A stretch of 64,000 nt of DNA from Paraoerskovia sediminicola (GTDB lineage: Bacteria; Actinomycetota; Actinomycetes; Actinomycetales; Cellulomonadaceae). The translations under genes were made by a program, and so were the position numbers. The stretch is taken from positions 2,604,001 to 2,668,000 of the forward strand of contig NZ_AP027729.1 of the NCBI RefSeq assembly GCF_030296575.1, in the 5' to 3' direction. The notes beneath the pieces are model-generated. The model made no database searches. It saw only the letters and a list, made by a program, of their open reading frames with translations, and had not been told where the DNA came from. The stretch's first letter is position 1, and the number at the start of each line of letters is the position of its first letter. Shown piece after piece: positions 11,976 to 22,166 of this stretch.

Positions 11976-12980
11976 ATGCCACCCAGGTCCGCTCCGTCGT
12001 CCGCCGCTCAGGGTCTCGACTGGAGGTCGGTCGAGCCGGCGCCGCTCGTGCTCGTGCAGGGCACCGAGGGCCTCCTCGCCGACCGGGCGGTCGCACGCGT
12101 CGTCGAGCGTCTCCGAGAGAACGACCCGGAGACCGAGCGCGTCGACCTGGAGGCCGCGACCTACGAGGCCGGGATGCTCTCGGTGGCGACCAGCCCCTCG
12201 CTGTTCGGTGAGGCGAAGGTCGTGATCCTGCGCGGTGCGGAGGCGTGCTCCGACGCGTTCGTGACCGACATGGTCGCCTACGCGGAGGCGCCCGACCCCG
12301 GCACGACGGTCGTCGTCGTGCACGGAGGCGGCCAGCGGGGCAAGAAGATGCTCGACGCGATCCGCCGCAGCGGAGCCCCGGTGGTGGCGTGCGAACCGGT
12401 GAAGAAGGACGCGGACCGCGCCGCGTTCGTCCTCGCGGAGTTCCGGGCGGCGTCGCGACGTATCGACCAGGCGGCGGTGCGGGCGCTCGTCGAGGCCCTG
12501 GGCAACGACCTGCGCGAGCTCGCCTCGGCCTGCTCCCAGCTGGTCACCGACACGACCGGCTCGGTGACGGTGGCCGTGGTCGACCGCTACTACGGGGGCC
12601 GCGTGGAGGCGACGGGGTTCCGGGTCGCCGACGAGGCCGTCGCCGGCAACACCGGTGAGGCCGTCGCGCTGCTGCGGCACGCCCTCGACACCGGGGCGGA
12701 CCCGGTGCCGCTGGTGGCGGCCCTCGCGATGAAGCTGCGCGCGCTCGCCAAGGTCGCCGCGATGCGGGGGAGCGGCGGTCCGTCGGCCAAGGAGCTCGGT
12801 CTCGCGCCGTGGCAGATCGACCGGGCGAAGCGCGAGCTGAACCGGTGGACGCCCGAGGGCCTGGCCGCGGCGATCCTTGCTGTCGCGCAGGCCGACGAGG
12901 AGGTCAAGGGCGGCGGGCGCGACCCGGTGTTCGCGGTCGAGCGGGCCGTCCTGACCGTGGCGCGGTCGAGCGGACGCTGA
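11976..12980 (+). CDS. holA: DNA polymerase III delta subunit
   Basis: HolA opens the sliding clamp as part of the clamp loader. The 334-residue length fits the family. The N-terminus has the short motif LVQGTEGLLADRAVAR in place of a Walker motif, as usual for delta, followed by AAA+-like domains. The C-terminal collar region contains AMKLRALAKVAAMRGSGG and LGLAPWQIDRAKREL, close to other HolA proteins. The comEA-comEC-holA-rpsT order is widely conserved in Gram-positive bacteria and supports the call. ATG 11976 follows the comEC stop by four bases. Confidence 0.92.
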   Translation: MPPRSAPSSAAQGLDWRSVEPAPLVLVQGTEGLLADRAVARVVERLRENDPETERVDLEAATYEAGMLSVATSPSLFGEAKVVILRGAEACSDAFVTDMVAYAEAPDPGTTVVVVHGGGQRGKKMLDAIRRSGAPVVACEPVKKDADRAAFVLAEFRAASRRIDQAAVRALVEALGNDLRELASACSQLVTDTTGSVTVAVVDRYYGGRVEATGFRVADEAVAGNTGEAVALLRHALDTGADPVPLVAALAMKLRALAKVAAMRGSGGPSAKELGLAPWQIDRAKRELNRWTPEGLAAAILAVAQADEEVKGGGRDPVFAVERAVLTVARSSGR

Positions 12981-13008
12981 CCCGCTCCGGGTCCCGTGCC
13001 CGGACGCG

Positions 13009-13042
13009 CGAGAGGCGCCGCCCGTGCGGGCGGCGCCTCTCG
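13009..13042. terminator. bidirectional hairpin between holA and rpsT
   Basis: A perfect 15-bp stem (CGAGAGGCGCCGCCC at 13009-13023 with its complement at 13028-13042) closes a GTGC loop. It sits between converging genes, 28 bases after holA and 27 bases past the rpsT stop. There is no T-run, as is common for actinobacterial terminators. Confidence 0.8.
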
Positions 13043-13069
13043 TGAGGTGCTGTGTGCGTCAGGGACGCG

Positions 13070-13330
13070 TCAGAGCGCGTTGACCTTCAGGGAGAGAGCC
13101 GACTTGCGGTTCGCTGCCTGGTTCTGGTGGATGACGCCCTTCGAGACGGCCTTGTCGAGCTTGCGCGACGCCGTGGCGAGCGCGGCAGTCGCGGCGTCCT
13201 TGTCGCCCGAGGCGACGGCCTCGCGGACGCGACGGACGTGCGTCTTCAGCTCCGACTTGACCGCGTTGTTGCGCAGACGGGACTTCTCGTTCGTCTTGAT
13301 GCGCTTGATCTGAGACTTGATGTTTGCCAC
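13070..13330 (-). CDS. rpsT: 30S ribosomal protein S20
   Basis: This 86-residue basic protein matches S20: [20 protein letters not shown] at the start, then [20 protein letters not shown] and a final Lys/Ala-rich helix ending in KVNAL. S20 binds 16S rRNA and is needed early in assembly of the small subunit. GTG at 13330 gives the standard length and N-terminus. It is convergent with holA and shares the strong hairpin terminator with it. The upstream gap to 13600 is 270 bases and holds its promoter region, where I see no unambiguous box. Confidence 0.96.
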   Translation of the reverse strand: MANIKSQIKRIKTNEKSRLRNNAVKSELKTHVRRVREAVASGDKDAATAALATASRKLDKAVSKGVIHQNQAANRKSALSLKVNAL

Positions 13331-13600
13331 GTTCAGAGACTCCAGGTGTGTTCGCCGAAGCGATCGAATAGGTCGTAGAGGGCGGTCACAGCTCCGGGAC
13401 TGGGGGTGGGGAACCCCTGGAGAGGAACTGGGACAGTGCCCGCCGACCTGGGCGGACACGCGACCTCCCACGATAGCAGCATCCGGGGGTGGCGATCCAG
13501 CCGCGGGGGCCCGGTGTGCATCACACCGGGTGCCGCTCGCCGGTGAAGCGTCTCGGCCGCTCGCGCGTTGCCTGCCGGGCCTCACCGGGAGCCGCCCGGT

Positions 13601-14161
13601 CTAGTGGCCGTGCTTCCCCAGGCCCGCGACCACGGCATCGAACGTCGACCGCGGCATGATCGCTCCCTCGCGCCGCACCGCGCCGGGGTCGATGCGGATC
13701 ACGCGGTCGAGGCGCACCTCGCTCGGACGTCCCTGGCGGTCCCAGGGCCCGGAGCCGATGTCGAGCCAGTACCGACCCCAGCGGGCCTCCTGGGCGGCGT
13801 CGAGGTCGTGGTCCTTGCTCGTCAGCATGAGGCACAGCAGCCAGGACCGGTCGCGTCCGACGACCAGGACCGGGCGGTCCTTGCCCTGGCGGTGGTCGTC
13901 CTCGTACGGCACCCACGTCCAGACGACCTCGCCCGGGTCGGCGTCGCCGTCGAGCGCCGGCGAGTACTCCGCGCGGACCGTGCCGGTGTAGTCCCCGGGG
14001 TAGGTGCCGCCGCCCGACGGCGACGGCCGCGCAGGAGCCGCGCCGCGTCGTCCGCCGCCGCCCCGCGACCCGGACCTGGGCCCTGAACGGGTCTTGGACC
14101 CGGAACCAGCGATCGCACGGACGACGTCGGTCAGGACCCGGAACCACCTGGAGCTCGCCAC
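13601..14161 (-). CDS. PemK/MazF-fold protein, type II toxin-like
   Basis: The 186-residue protein has a membrane- or DNA-associated-looking basic N-terminus rich in Gly and Arg (about 1-60) and then a PemK-like domain. In that domain VVWTWVPYEDDHRQGKDRPVLVVG and the downstream SWLLCLMLTSK and VRLDRVIRI strands fit the MazF/PemK barrel in part. MazF-type members cut RNA, but this long solitary actinobacterial subgroup has no demonstrated activity that I know of. No antitoxin-sized gene is adjacent on either side. GTG 14161 was chosen because TACATT lies 7 bases upstream. Role: uncertain. Confidence 0.7.
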   Translation of the reverse strand: MASSRWFRVLTDVVRAIAGSGSKTRSGPRSGSRGGGGRRGAAPARPSPSGGGTYPGDYTGTVRAEYSPALDGDADPGEVVWTWVPYEDDHRQGKDRPVLVVGRDRSWLLCLMLTSKDHDLDAAQEARWGRYWLDIGSGPWDRQGRPSEVRLDRVIRIDPGAVRREGAIMPRSTFDAVVAGLGKHGH

Positions 14162-14168
14162 GCGCAGC

Positions 14169-14174
14169 AATGTA
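14169..14174 (-). promoter_or_regulatory. -10 box of the PemK-like gene (leaderless)
   Basis: Read on the minus strand this is TACATT, ending 7 bases before GTG 14161. It is the left arm of a divergent promoter region (14162-14347). Confidence 0.5.
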
Positions 14175-14219
14175 CTGCCTCGGACCCGGGCCGTCCGCAG
14201 GTGCCCACAGGAGCCGGCA

Positions 14220-14248
14220 GGGCCGATGCAGGGCCGGTGCAGTGCCGG
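14220..14248 (+). repeat. tandem 11-mer repeat in the divergent promoter region
   Basis: GGGCCGATGCA, GGGCCGGTGCA and a partial GTGCCGG follow each other without gaps. An 11-base period puts equal sites on one face of the helix, which suits cooperative protein binding. It lies between the PemK-like gene and the ATP-grasp gene. It may also be chance in GC-rich DNA. Confidence 0.4.
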
Positions 14249-14334
14249 CGGGGCGGCGGCGGTACGCCGGTGCTCGTCCCCGGACCGCGATGCCCGCGTG
14301 ACCTGCCCGACATGCATCTGTCACACGTCACGCG

Positions 14335-14340
14335 TACGGT
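14335..14340 (+). promoter_or_regulatory. -10 box of the ATP-grasp gene (leaderless)
   Basis: TACGGT ends 7 bases before ATG 14348. Confidence 0.55.
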
Positions 14341-14347
14341 CCGGGCC

Positions 14348-16017
<1,670 letters not shown>

Positions 16018-16024
<7 letters not shown>

Positions 16025-16953
16025 GCCGCATCGCCGAGTCGCTGTTCTGGATCGGGCGCTACGTCGAGCGCGCCGACGACACCGCGCGGATCCTGGACGT
16101 GCACATCCAGATGCTCTCCGAGGACCCGTGGGCCGAGGAGGAGCTCGCCTGCCGCTCCCTGCTGACGGTCATGGACCGGCCGATGCCGGACGACGGGACG
16201 CCGGTCGACCGGTGGTTCGTCATGCGGGACCTGGCGTACGACTCGGCGGTGCCGTCGTCGATCGCGGGGGCGCTGATCGCGGCCCGCGAGAACGCGCGCC
16301 GCGCCCGCGAGATCATCTCGACCGAGCTGTGGGAGTGCCTCAACACGACGCGCAACCAGGCCGGCGGGAGCATCCGGCTCGCCGGGCCGCACGACTACTT
16401 CGCATGGGCACGCGAGAGGGCCGCCATCGTCGCGGGCCTCATGGACTCCGCGACGAGCCGCGACTCGACCTGGGCGTTCATGATGCTGGGGCGCTCGATC
16501 GAGCGGGCCGACATGACGGCGCGGTTGATCACGACACAGACGCGGCTCGGGGCGTCGGGGCCGGGGTGGAGCACGCTGCTGCGCTCCTGCGGCGCGTACG
16601 AGTCGTACCTGCGGGCGTATCGCGGTCTGGCCTCGGACGAGCGCGCGGCGTCGTTCCTCCTGCTCGACCGGCTGTTCCCACGGTCGATCGTGCACGCGCT
16701 CGAGACCGCCGACTCCGTGCTGCGCGACCTCGAGCCGGCGGTCGCCCGGCGCGGCATCGCCGACGAGGCGCGCCGAGAGATCGGGATCGTGCGCAACCGG
16801 CTCGAGTACCGACCCCTCGAGGACGTGCTCGCCGACCTCCCGGAGGAGATGGAGCAGGTGCAGCTCGCGTGCTCGCGCGCCAGCGATGCGGTCAAGGCCA
16901 AGTACTTCCCGTCGGCGACGGCGGCGACGATGTGGGTGGGGGAGGCGCTGTGA
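16018..16953 (+). CDS. alpha-E domain-containing protein (DUF403)
   Basis: This 311-residue, mostly helical protein begins MLSRIAESLFWIGRYVERAD, the conserved opening of the alpha-E family, and carries ARENARRAREIISTELWE and FMMLGRSIERADMTARLI. The family has no proven biochemical role. It almost always sits next to the circularly permuted ATP-grasp and transglutaminase-like genes, as here, and is thought to act with them. GTG 16018 overlaps the end of the ATP-grasp gene by seven bases, and its stop overlaps the next GTG (GTGA), so all three are translationally coupled. Confidence 0.9.
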
Positions 16954-17792
16954 GCACGATGACCGTGGTCCACACGACGAGCTTCACGTACGGGGTGCCG
17001 GTGACGGCGTCCCACAACGAGGCGCGCATGACGCCCTGCGAGGGCACGCACCAACGGGTGCTCCGGTCGAGCGTCGACATCGAGCACGCGACGTGGCGCT
17101 CGTCCTACTCCGACTACTGGGGCACGGCGGTCACCGAGTTCGAGGTGCTCGCGCCCCACGAGCAGATGACCATCACCGCCGAGTCCGTGGTCGAGGTCGA
17201 CGCGCCGGACCAGGACGTCGACCGGTCCGTCGGCTGGGAGCGGCTGGGGGCCGACGAGGTGCTGGACGAGTTCGCCGCCGAGCTGTCGGAGACGTCGGCG
17301 ACCGAGGTGCCCGACGACGTCGCGGCCCTGGCCCTCGGGGTGGCGGGCGGACTGGACCCGTTCGACGCGGCCGAGGCGATCTGCCGCGCCGTGCGCGACG
17401 AGCTCGAGTACGTCCCGGGCGTCACGACCGTGCACACCCCTGCCGTCGACGCCTGGGCCGCGCGGACCGGCGTCTGCCAGGACATGGCACACCTGTGCCT
17501 CGGGGCGCTGCGGAGCGTGGGCATCCCGGCGAGATACGTCTCGGGCTACCTGCACTCCGACGCGGACGCGCCGCTCGGGCAGACCGTCGTGGGGGAGTCC
17601 CACGCGTGGATCGAGTGGTGGACCGGTGCGTGGTTCGCGTTCGACCCGACGAACCGCGTCGCGGTGGGCGACCACCACGTCGTGCTCGGGCGCGGTCGCG
17701 AGTACGGCGACGTCCCGCCGCTCAAGGGTGTCTTCGCCGGGGGAGCGGCGAGCGACCTGTCGGTCAGCGTCCGCATGACGCGGACGTCGTAG
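16950..17792 (+). CDS. transglutaminase-like cysteine peptidase-fold protein
   Basis: The 280-residue protein has the N-terminal beta-sandwich of bacterial transglutaminase-like proteins (about 1-90; HTTSFTYGVPVTASHNEAR) followed by the papain-like core. A full catalytic triad is visible: C176 in TGVCQDMAHL, H218 in ESHAWIEW and D232 in FDPTNR. It could hydrolyse or form an amide bond, probably on the product or target of the ATP-grasp enzyme encoded two genes upstream. There is no signal peptide, so it appears cytoplasmic. ATG 16959 is an alternative start; GTG 16950 gives the coupled overlap. Confidence 0.88.
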   Translation: MSTMTVVHTTSFTYGVPVTASHNEARMTPCEGTHQRVLRSSVDIEHATWRSSYSDYWGTAVTEFEVLAPHEQMTITAESVVEVDAPDQDVDRSVGWERLGADEVLDEFAAELSETSATEVPDDVAALALGVAGGLDPFDAAEAICRAVRDELEYVPGVTTVHTPAVDAWAARTGVCQDMAHLCLGALRSVGIPARYVSGYLHSDADAPLGQTVVGESHAWIEWWTGAWFAFDPTNRVAVGDHHVVLGRGREYGDVPPLKGVFAGGAASDLSVSVRMTRTS

Positions 17793-17934
17793 CGCACCGG
17801 GGGATGCTCCGGTAGGCGACCTCCGTGCCCGCGAGCACGAGAGCCGGCTCCGCTGCCGTGCCGATGCCCTCGCCGATGCCCTCGGCGCCCCCGGCGGCGA
17901 CGATCCGCCTTCACTCGGTACCGAGCGGGGTCGG

Positions 17935-18498
17935 TCAGCGGTGCTGTGCCCGCCACTCGTGCGCGAGCATGCCGTAGGTGTAGCCGTCGACCCAGCCGAG
18001 CTCGGCGTGCCAGGAGTCCTGGACGCCGTGCTGCTCCCGGCGCATCCCCGCCTTCTCCAGCACGCGTGCGGACGCGCCGTTGTCGGCGAAGCACCCGGCG
18101 GTGACCCGCCGGACGCCGAGGTGCTCGAACGCGGCGGCGAGCAGGCCCCGCGCTACGGCCGAACCGATCCCTCGGCCCGCGTGCGCGGGGTCGACGACGT
18201 AGCCGATGCCAGCCTCCGTGCCTCGAGGCATCCCAGGTTGTCCCATGCCGTCGCTGATCTCGAGGAAGCCGATGGCGACGGTCTCGCCGTCGACCTCGGC
18301 CACGCAGGAGAAGTCCGTGGCGGACTGCGGGATCTCCAGCAGCTCGCGCCGGAACGTCGAGGGGTCGACGCTCGTGCGCAGCATGAACCGGTTGACCTGC
18401 GGGTCGTTGCGCACCATTTCGAGCGGAGCGATGTCGGCCTCGCGGGGCTCGCGGAGCAGGACGGGGCCGATGTTCTTCGGCCAGGGTGTGGTGGGCAC
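17935..18498 (-). CDS. GNAT family N-acetyltransferase
   Basis: The 187-residue protein fits the RimJ/RimL-like branch of GNAT enzymes: LLREPREADIAPLE at the start, GYVVDPAHAGRGIGSAVARG as the acetyl-CoA-binding loop (RGIGSA matches the Q/R-x-x-G-x-G/A pattern), and ASARVLEKAGMRREQ at the end. It would acetylate an amine on a small molecule or a protein N-terminus, but the substrate cannot be deduced. GTG 18498 gives the usual family start. The 142 bases to the preceding converging gene (17793-17934) show no perfect hairpin I can point to. Confidence 0.82.
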   Translation of the reverse strand: MPTTPWPKNIGPVLLREPREADIAPLEMVRNDPQVNRFMLRTSVDPSTFRRELLEIPQSATDFSCVAEVDGETVAIGFLEISDGMGQPGMPRGTEAGIGYVVDPAHAGRGIGSAVARGLLAAAFEHLGVRRVTAGCFADNGASARVLEKAGMRREQHGVQDSWHAELGWVDGYTYGMLAHEWRAQHR

Positions 18499-18606
18499 CG
18501 GGTCATGCTGCCAGACCCGTCCGGCGTACGGCAGGCCATGTCTCGTCGCTCTCCGGTGGGGCGTGGCCGTGTGTGCGGACCTCTTGCCACCGGGCGATCG
18601 GGCGCG

Positions 18607-18632
18607 TAACGTACAACAACATGGTTGTACGT
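18607..18632 (+). promoter_or_regulatory. ArsR-gene promoter and operator spanning the start codon
   Basis: ACGTACAAC (18609-18617) and GTTGTACGT (18624-18632) form a perfect 9-bp inverted repeat with a 6-base spacer that contains the ATG. The -10 box TAACGT (18607-18612) overlaps the left arm and lies 8 bases before the ATG. A repressor bound here would block the promoter, so autorepression by the ArsR protein is likely. Confidence 0.75.
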
Positions 18633-18992
18633 CAGCAGGAACGAACCGAGCTCGACGACCGCGAGGTCGACCGGATCTTCCAGGCGCTCGCGGACTCGAC
18701 ACGGCGCGACGTCGTCGTCCGCGTGCTCGGTGACAGCGAACGAGGGCAGTCCGTGTCCTCGCTCGCGAGCCACTACGCGATGTCCTTCGCCGCCGTCCAG
18801 CGGCACGTCGCGGTGCTCGAGCGCGCCGGCCTGGTCCGCAAGGAGCGGCGGGGGCGAGAGCAGATCGTCCGTGGTGACGTCACGACCGTGCGAGCCGCCG
18901 CCCGGCTGCTCGCGGAGTACGAGGAGCTCTGGCGCGGCCGCGTGACCCGCATGGAGCAGATCCTCGCCGAACCCGAAGGGGACGACTCATGA
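18621..18992 (+). CDS. ArsR-family winged-helix repressor
   Basis: The 123-residue protein is a winged helix-turn-helix: DRIFQALADSTRRDVVVRVL, then SSLASHYAMSFAAVQRHVAV as the recognition part and LVRKERRGREQIVRG as the wing. It lacks the CxC metal site of ArsR/SmtB sensors. It belongs to the subgroup paired with SRPBCC/AHSA1 proteins, with which it is coupled here (ATGA overlap at 18989). Ligand: probably organic rather than metal, but unknown. Autoregulation is suggested by the palindrome that spans its start codon. Confidence 0.87.
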   Translation: MVVRQQERTELDDREVDRIFQALADSTRRDVVVRVLGDSERGQSVSSLASHYAMSFAAVQRHVAVLERAGLVRKERRGREQIVRGDVTTVRAAARLLAEYEELWRGRVTRMEQILAEPEGDDS

Positions 18993-19477
18993 CCGTCGTC
19001 AGCACCGAGAAGGACACCGAGGCTCTGACCCTCACGATCGTCGCCGAGCTCGCCGCCCCGCCGGAGCGCGCGTGGCAGCTCTTCGCCGACCCGAGGCAGC
19101 TCGAGCGCTGGTGGGGGCCGCCGACCTGGCCGGCGACGTTCTACGAGCACGACTTCACCGTCGAGGGCCGAGCCGCGTACTACATGACCGGCCCTGACGG
19201 CGAGAAGGCCGGGGGCTGGTGGCGGTTCCTCGGCATCGACGAACCTCGTTCGCTGTCGTTCGAGGACGGGTTCGCCGACACGGACGGGCAGCCGGTCGAC
19301 TCGATGCCGACGACCCGGGCGCGCGTCGAGCTCCAGGAGATCCCCACCGGCACCCGGATGACGATCGTGTCCTTCTTCAGGTCCTCCGCCGAGCTCGAGC
19401 AGCTCGCGCAGATGGGCATGGTCGAGGGCATGACCGCGGCGATGGGTCAGATCGACGGGATCCTCGCCGAGGGCTGA
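18989..19477 (+). CDS. SRPBCC (AHSA1-like) protein
   Basis: This 162-residue protein has the START-like fold with a hydrophobic pocket: LTIVAELAAPPERAWQLFAD, WWGPPTWPATFYEHDF and a C-terminal helix MGMVEGMTAAMGQIDGIL. Members bind small hydrophobic ligands or act as Hsp90-activator-like proteins; no enzymatic residues can be assigned. It is translationally coupled to the ArsR repressor and should be under the same operator. This two-gene arrangement is common in actinobacteria. Confidence 0.85.
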   Translation: MTVVSTEKDTEALTLTIVAELAAPPERAWQLFADPRQLERWWGPPTWPATFYEHDFTVEGRAAYYMTGPDGEKAGGWWRFLGIDEPRSLSFEDGFADTDGQPVDSMPTTRARVELQEIPTGTRMTIVSFFRSSAELEQLAQMGMVEGMTAAMGQIDGILAEG

Positions 19478-19509
19478 GCGTCGCCGTCCGGCCTCCGCGC
19501 GCAGCTCCG

Positions 19510-20232
19510 TCAGGGCGTCAGAGGCTGTCCCAGGACGTCGGCCAGCGCCTCGGGGTCGCCGTCCGTCCGTACGTCGAAGTCGGACGGCGTCCCTCGCCGC
19601 CAGAGCAGGAGGGCCAGGGCGCGTGCAGGGCCGGTGACGGTGGCGACCTCCGGCGAGGACGTGCCGGGCCCGAGGACCCAGGTGCGGGAGACGTCGTCCG
19701 CCACCAGCCTGACCGTGCGCGTCGGTGCGGTGGCGCGGCCGAGCCGCAGCTGCCGGGGGTGCAGCACGTCGACGACCTCGTCGACGGCGTCGGCCCACAC
19801 CTGGGCCTGGACGTCGGTGCCGTCCCCGCCCGGGTGCGCGGCCGAGCGCAGGTCCTCCAGATGGATCAGGGTCTCGTGGAGCTGCCGGGTGTGCCAGAAC
19901 GACGCCGTGCCGCGTCCGTCGAGGGTCAGTGCCCGGGAGTCGGCCGGCAGCTCGGTGAGCGTCGCGTGCAGGTGACGGGCCGCCCAGCGGTAGACGCGGT
20001 CGAGGTCCTGGGTGTCGCGCGGGCGCGCCGGGTCGTCACCCCCGAGGACCACGCCGACGGCCATCCCGGCGGCCCACCAGTGCACCCCCGCGAGGTGGAG
20101 CACGAGGTCCGCGACGCGCCAGTCGCCGCAGAACCTCACCGGAGCCTCGGGGTCGGTGCGCGCCGCGAGGTCGGCGAACGCCTCCTGGACGCGCGCGAGC
20201 TCGGACAGCCGGTCCAGGGGTCTCGTGGTCAT
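19510..20232 (-). CDS. maleylpyruvate isomerase-family (DinB-like) mycothiol-dependent protein
   Basis: The 240-residue protein resembles the TIGR03083/MDMPI family: [20 protein letters not shown] near the start, [20 protein letters not shown] in the middle, and a C-terminal SCP2-like domain with LLLWRRG. The H-x-x-x-E-H-x-x-D-like metal site is represented by HLAGVHWW and [14 protein letters not shown]. Characterised relatives use mycothiol as a thiol cofactor; the reaction here is unknown. ATG 20232 is preferred because the extension upstream is rich in Arg and Gly and unlike the family. It diverges from lepA. Confidence 0.75.
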   Translation of the reverse strand: MTTRPLDRLSELARVQEAFADLAARTDPEAPVRFCGDWRVADLVLHLAGVHWWAAGMAVGVVLGGDDPARPRDTQDLDRVYRWAARHLHATLTELPADSRALTLDGRGTASFWHTRQLHETLIHLEDLRSAAHPGGDGTDVQAQVWADAVDEVVDVLHPRQLRLGRATAPTRTVRLVADDVSRTWVLGPGTSSPEVATVTGPARALALLLWRRGTPSDFDVRTDGDPEALADVLGQPLTP

Positions 20233-20285
20233 GGGAGAATGGTGCCTTCTGCCCGCCCGCCGATCACGTCCGGAGCACCCCCGAG

Positions 20286-22166
20286 TTGTCACCGATCCCC
20301 ACCGCCGACCAGACCGCGCGCATCAAGCCCGCGTCGACGCCGGCCGAGCTGCTGCGCAACTTCTGCATCATCGCGCACATCGACCACGGCAAGTCGACCC
20401 TCGCGGACCGGATGCTGCAGCTGACCGGCGTCGTCGAGCAGCGCGCCATGCGCGCGCAGTACCTGGACCGCATGGACATCGAGCGTGAGCGCGGGATCAC
20501 GATCAAGTCGCAGGCCGTGCGCATGCCGTGGGCCGTCGACGGCACGCCGCACGCATTGAACATGATCGACACCCCGGGGCACGTCGACTTCACCTACGAG
20601 GTCTCGCGCTCGCTCGCTGCGTGCGAGGGTGCGGTCCTCCTCGTCGACGCGGCGCAGGGCATCGAGGCGCAGACGCTCGCGAACCTCTACCTCGCGATGG
20701 AGAACGACCTCGCGATCATCCCGGTGCTCAACAAGATCGACCTGCCGGCCGCCCAGCCCGAGAAGTACGCCGAAGAGATCGCGGGCCTCGTCGGCGGCGA
20801 CCCCGAGGACGTCCTCAAGGTCTCGGGCAAGACGGGCGAGGGCGTCGAGGCGCTCCTCGACAGGATCGTCCAGACGGTGCCGGCCCCCGTCGGCGACGCC
20901 GACGCCCCGGCGCGGGCCATGATCTTCGACTCCGTCTACGACACGTACCGAGGTGTCGTCACGTACGTCCGCGTCGTCGACGGCAGCCTCAACCCGCGCG
21001 AGAAGATCGTCATGATGTCGACGCGCGCGACCCACGAGCTCCTGGAGATCGGGGTCAGCTCGCCGGAGCCGCACCCGACGAAGGGCCTCGGCGTCGGGGA
21101 GGTCGGCTACCTCATCACCGGCGTGAAGGACGTGCGCCAGTCGAAGGTCGGCGACACCGTCACCAACGCTGCCAAGCCGGCCGCGGACTCCCTCGGCGGC
21201 TACAGCGACCCTCGCCCCATGGTGTTCTCCGGTCTGTACCCGATCGACGGCTCCGACTACCCGGTGCTGCGCGACGCGCTCGACAAGCTCAAGCTCAACG
21301 ACGCCGCGCTCAACTACGAGCCCGAGACGTCCGTCGCGCTCGGATTCGGGTTCCGCGTGGGCTTCCTCGGGCTGCTGCACCTGGAGATCGTCCGTGAGCG
21401 GCTCGAGCGGGAGTTCGACCTCGCACTGATCTCGACCGCGCCGAACGTCGTCTACACCGTCACCCTCGAGGACGGCACCGAGGTCACGGTGACGAACCCG
21501 AGCGAGTTCCCGGGCGGCAAGATCAAGGACGTCCAGGAGCCGGTCGTGCGCTCGACCGTCCTCGCCCCGAGCGAGTTCATCGGTTCGATCATGGAGCTCT
21601 GCCAGCAGCGCCGCGGCGACCTCCTCGGCATGGACTACCTCTCGCCGGACCGGGTCGAGATGCGCTACACGCTGCCGCTCGCCGAGATCGTCTTCGACTT
21701 CTTCGACCAGCTCAAGTCGCGCACGCGCGGCTACGCGTCGTTCGACTACGAGCCCACGGGCGAGCAGACGGCCGACCTCGTGAAGGTCGACATCCTGCTC
21801 CAGGGCGAGCAGGTCGACGCGTTCTCCGCCGTCGTGCACAAGGACCAGGCCTACGCGTACGGCACGATGATGGCCGGCAAGCTCAAGGACCTGATCCCGC
21901 GGCAGCAGTTCGAGGTGCCCATCCAGGCCGCGGTCGGCGCGCGGGTCATCGCCCGCGAGACGGTGCGCGCGATCCGCAAGGACGTCCTCGCCAAGTGCTA
22001 CGGCGGTGACATCTCCCGCAAGCGCAAGCTCCTCGAGAAGCAGAAGGAGGGCAAGAAGCGCATGAAGACGATCGGCCGCGTCGAGGTCCCCCCGAACGCG
22101 TTCATCGCCGCGCTGTCCTCCGACGGCGGCGGTGGCAAGGAGTCGAAGGACAAGTCCAAGAAGTGA
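20286..22166 (+). CDS. lepA: elongation factor 4
   Basis: LepA is a ribosome-bound GTPase that affects initiation and back-translocation. All G-motifs are present: AHIDHGKST (G1), DTPGHVDF (G3) and NKIDLP (G4). The EF-G-like domains follow, and the family-specific C-terminal domain ends in [20 protein letters not shown]. The length of 626 residues is normal for actinobacteria. I accept the TTG start at 20286, which gives an N-terminus close to the family; an upstream ATG does not exist in frame. The stop overlaps the hemW start. Confidence 0.96.
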   Translation: MSPIPTADQTARIKPASTPAELLRNFCIIAHIDHGKSTLADRMLQLTGVVEQRAMRAQYLDRMDIERERGITIKSQAVRMPWAVDGTPHALNMIDTPGHVDFTYEVSRSLAACEGAVLLVDAAQGIEAQTLANLYLAMENDLAIIPVLNKIDLPAAQPEKYAEEIAGLVGGDPEDVLKVSGKTGEGVEALLDRIVQTVPAPVGDADAPARAMIFDSVYDTYRGVVTYVRVVDGSLNPREKIVMMSTRATHELLEIGVSSPEPHPTKGLGVGEVGYLITGVKDVRQSKVGDTVTNAAKPAADSLGGYSDPRPMVFSGLYPIDGSDYPVLRDALDKLKLNDAALNYEPETSVALGFGFRVGFLGLLHLEIVRERLEREFDLALISTAPNVVYTVTLEDGTEVTVTNPSEFPGGKIKDVQEPVVRSTVLAPSEFIGSIMELCQQRRGDLLGMDYLSPDRVEMRYTLPLAEIVFDFFDQLKSRTRGYASFDYEPTGEQTADLVKVDILLQGEQVDAFSAVVHKDQAYAYGTMMAGKLKDLIPRQQFEVPIQAAVGARVIARETVRAIRKDVLAKCYGGDISRKRKLLEKQKEGKKRMKTIGRVEVPPNAFIAALSSDGGGGKESKDKSKK

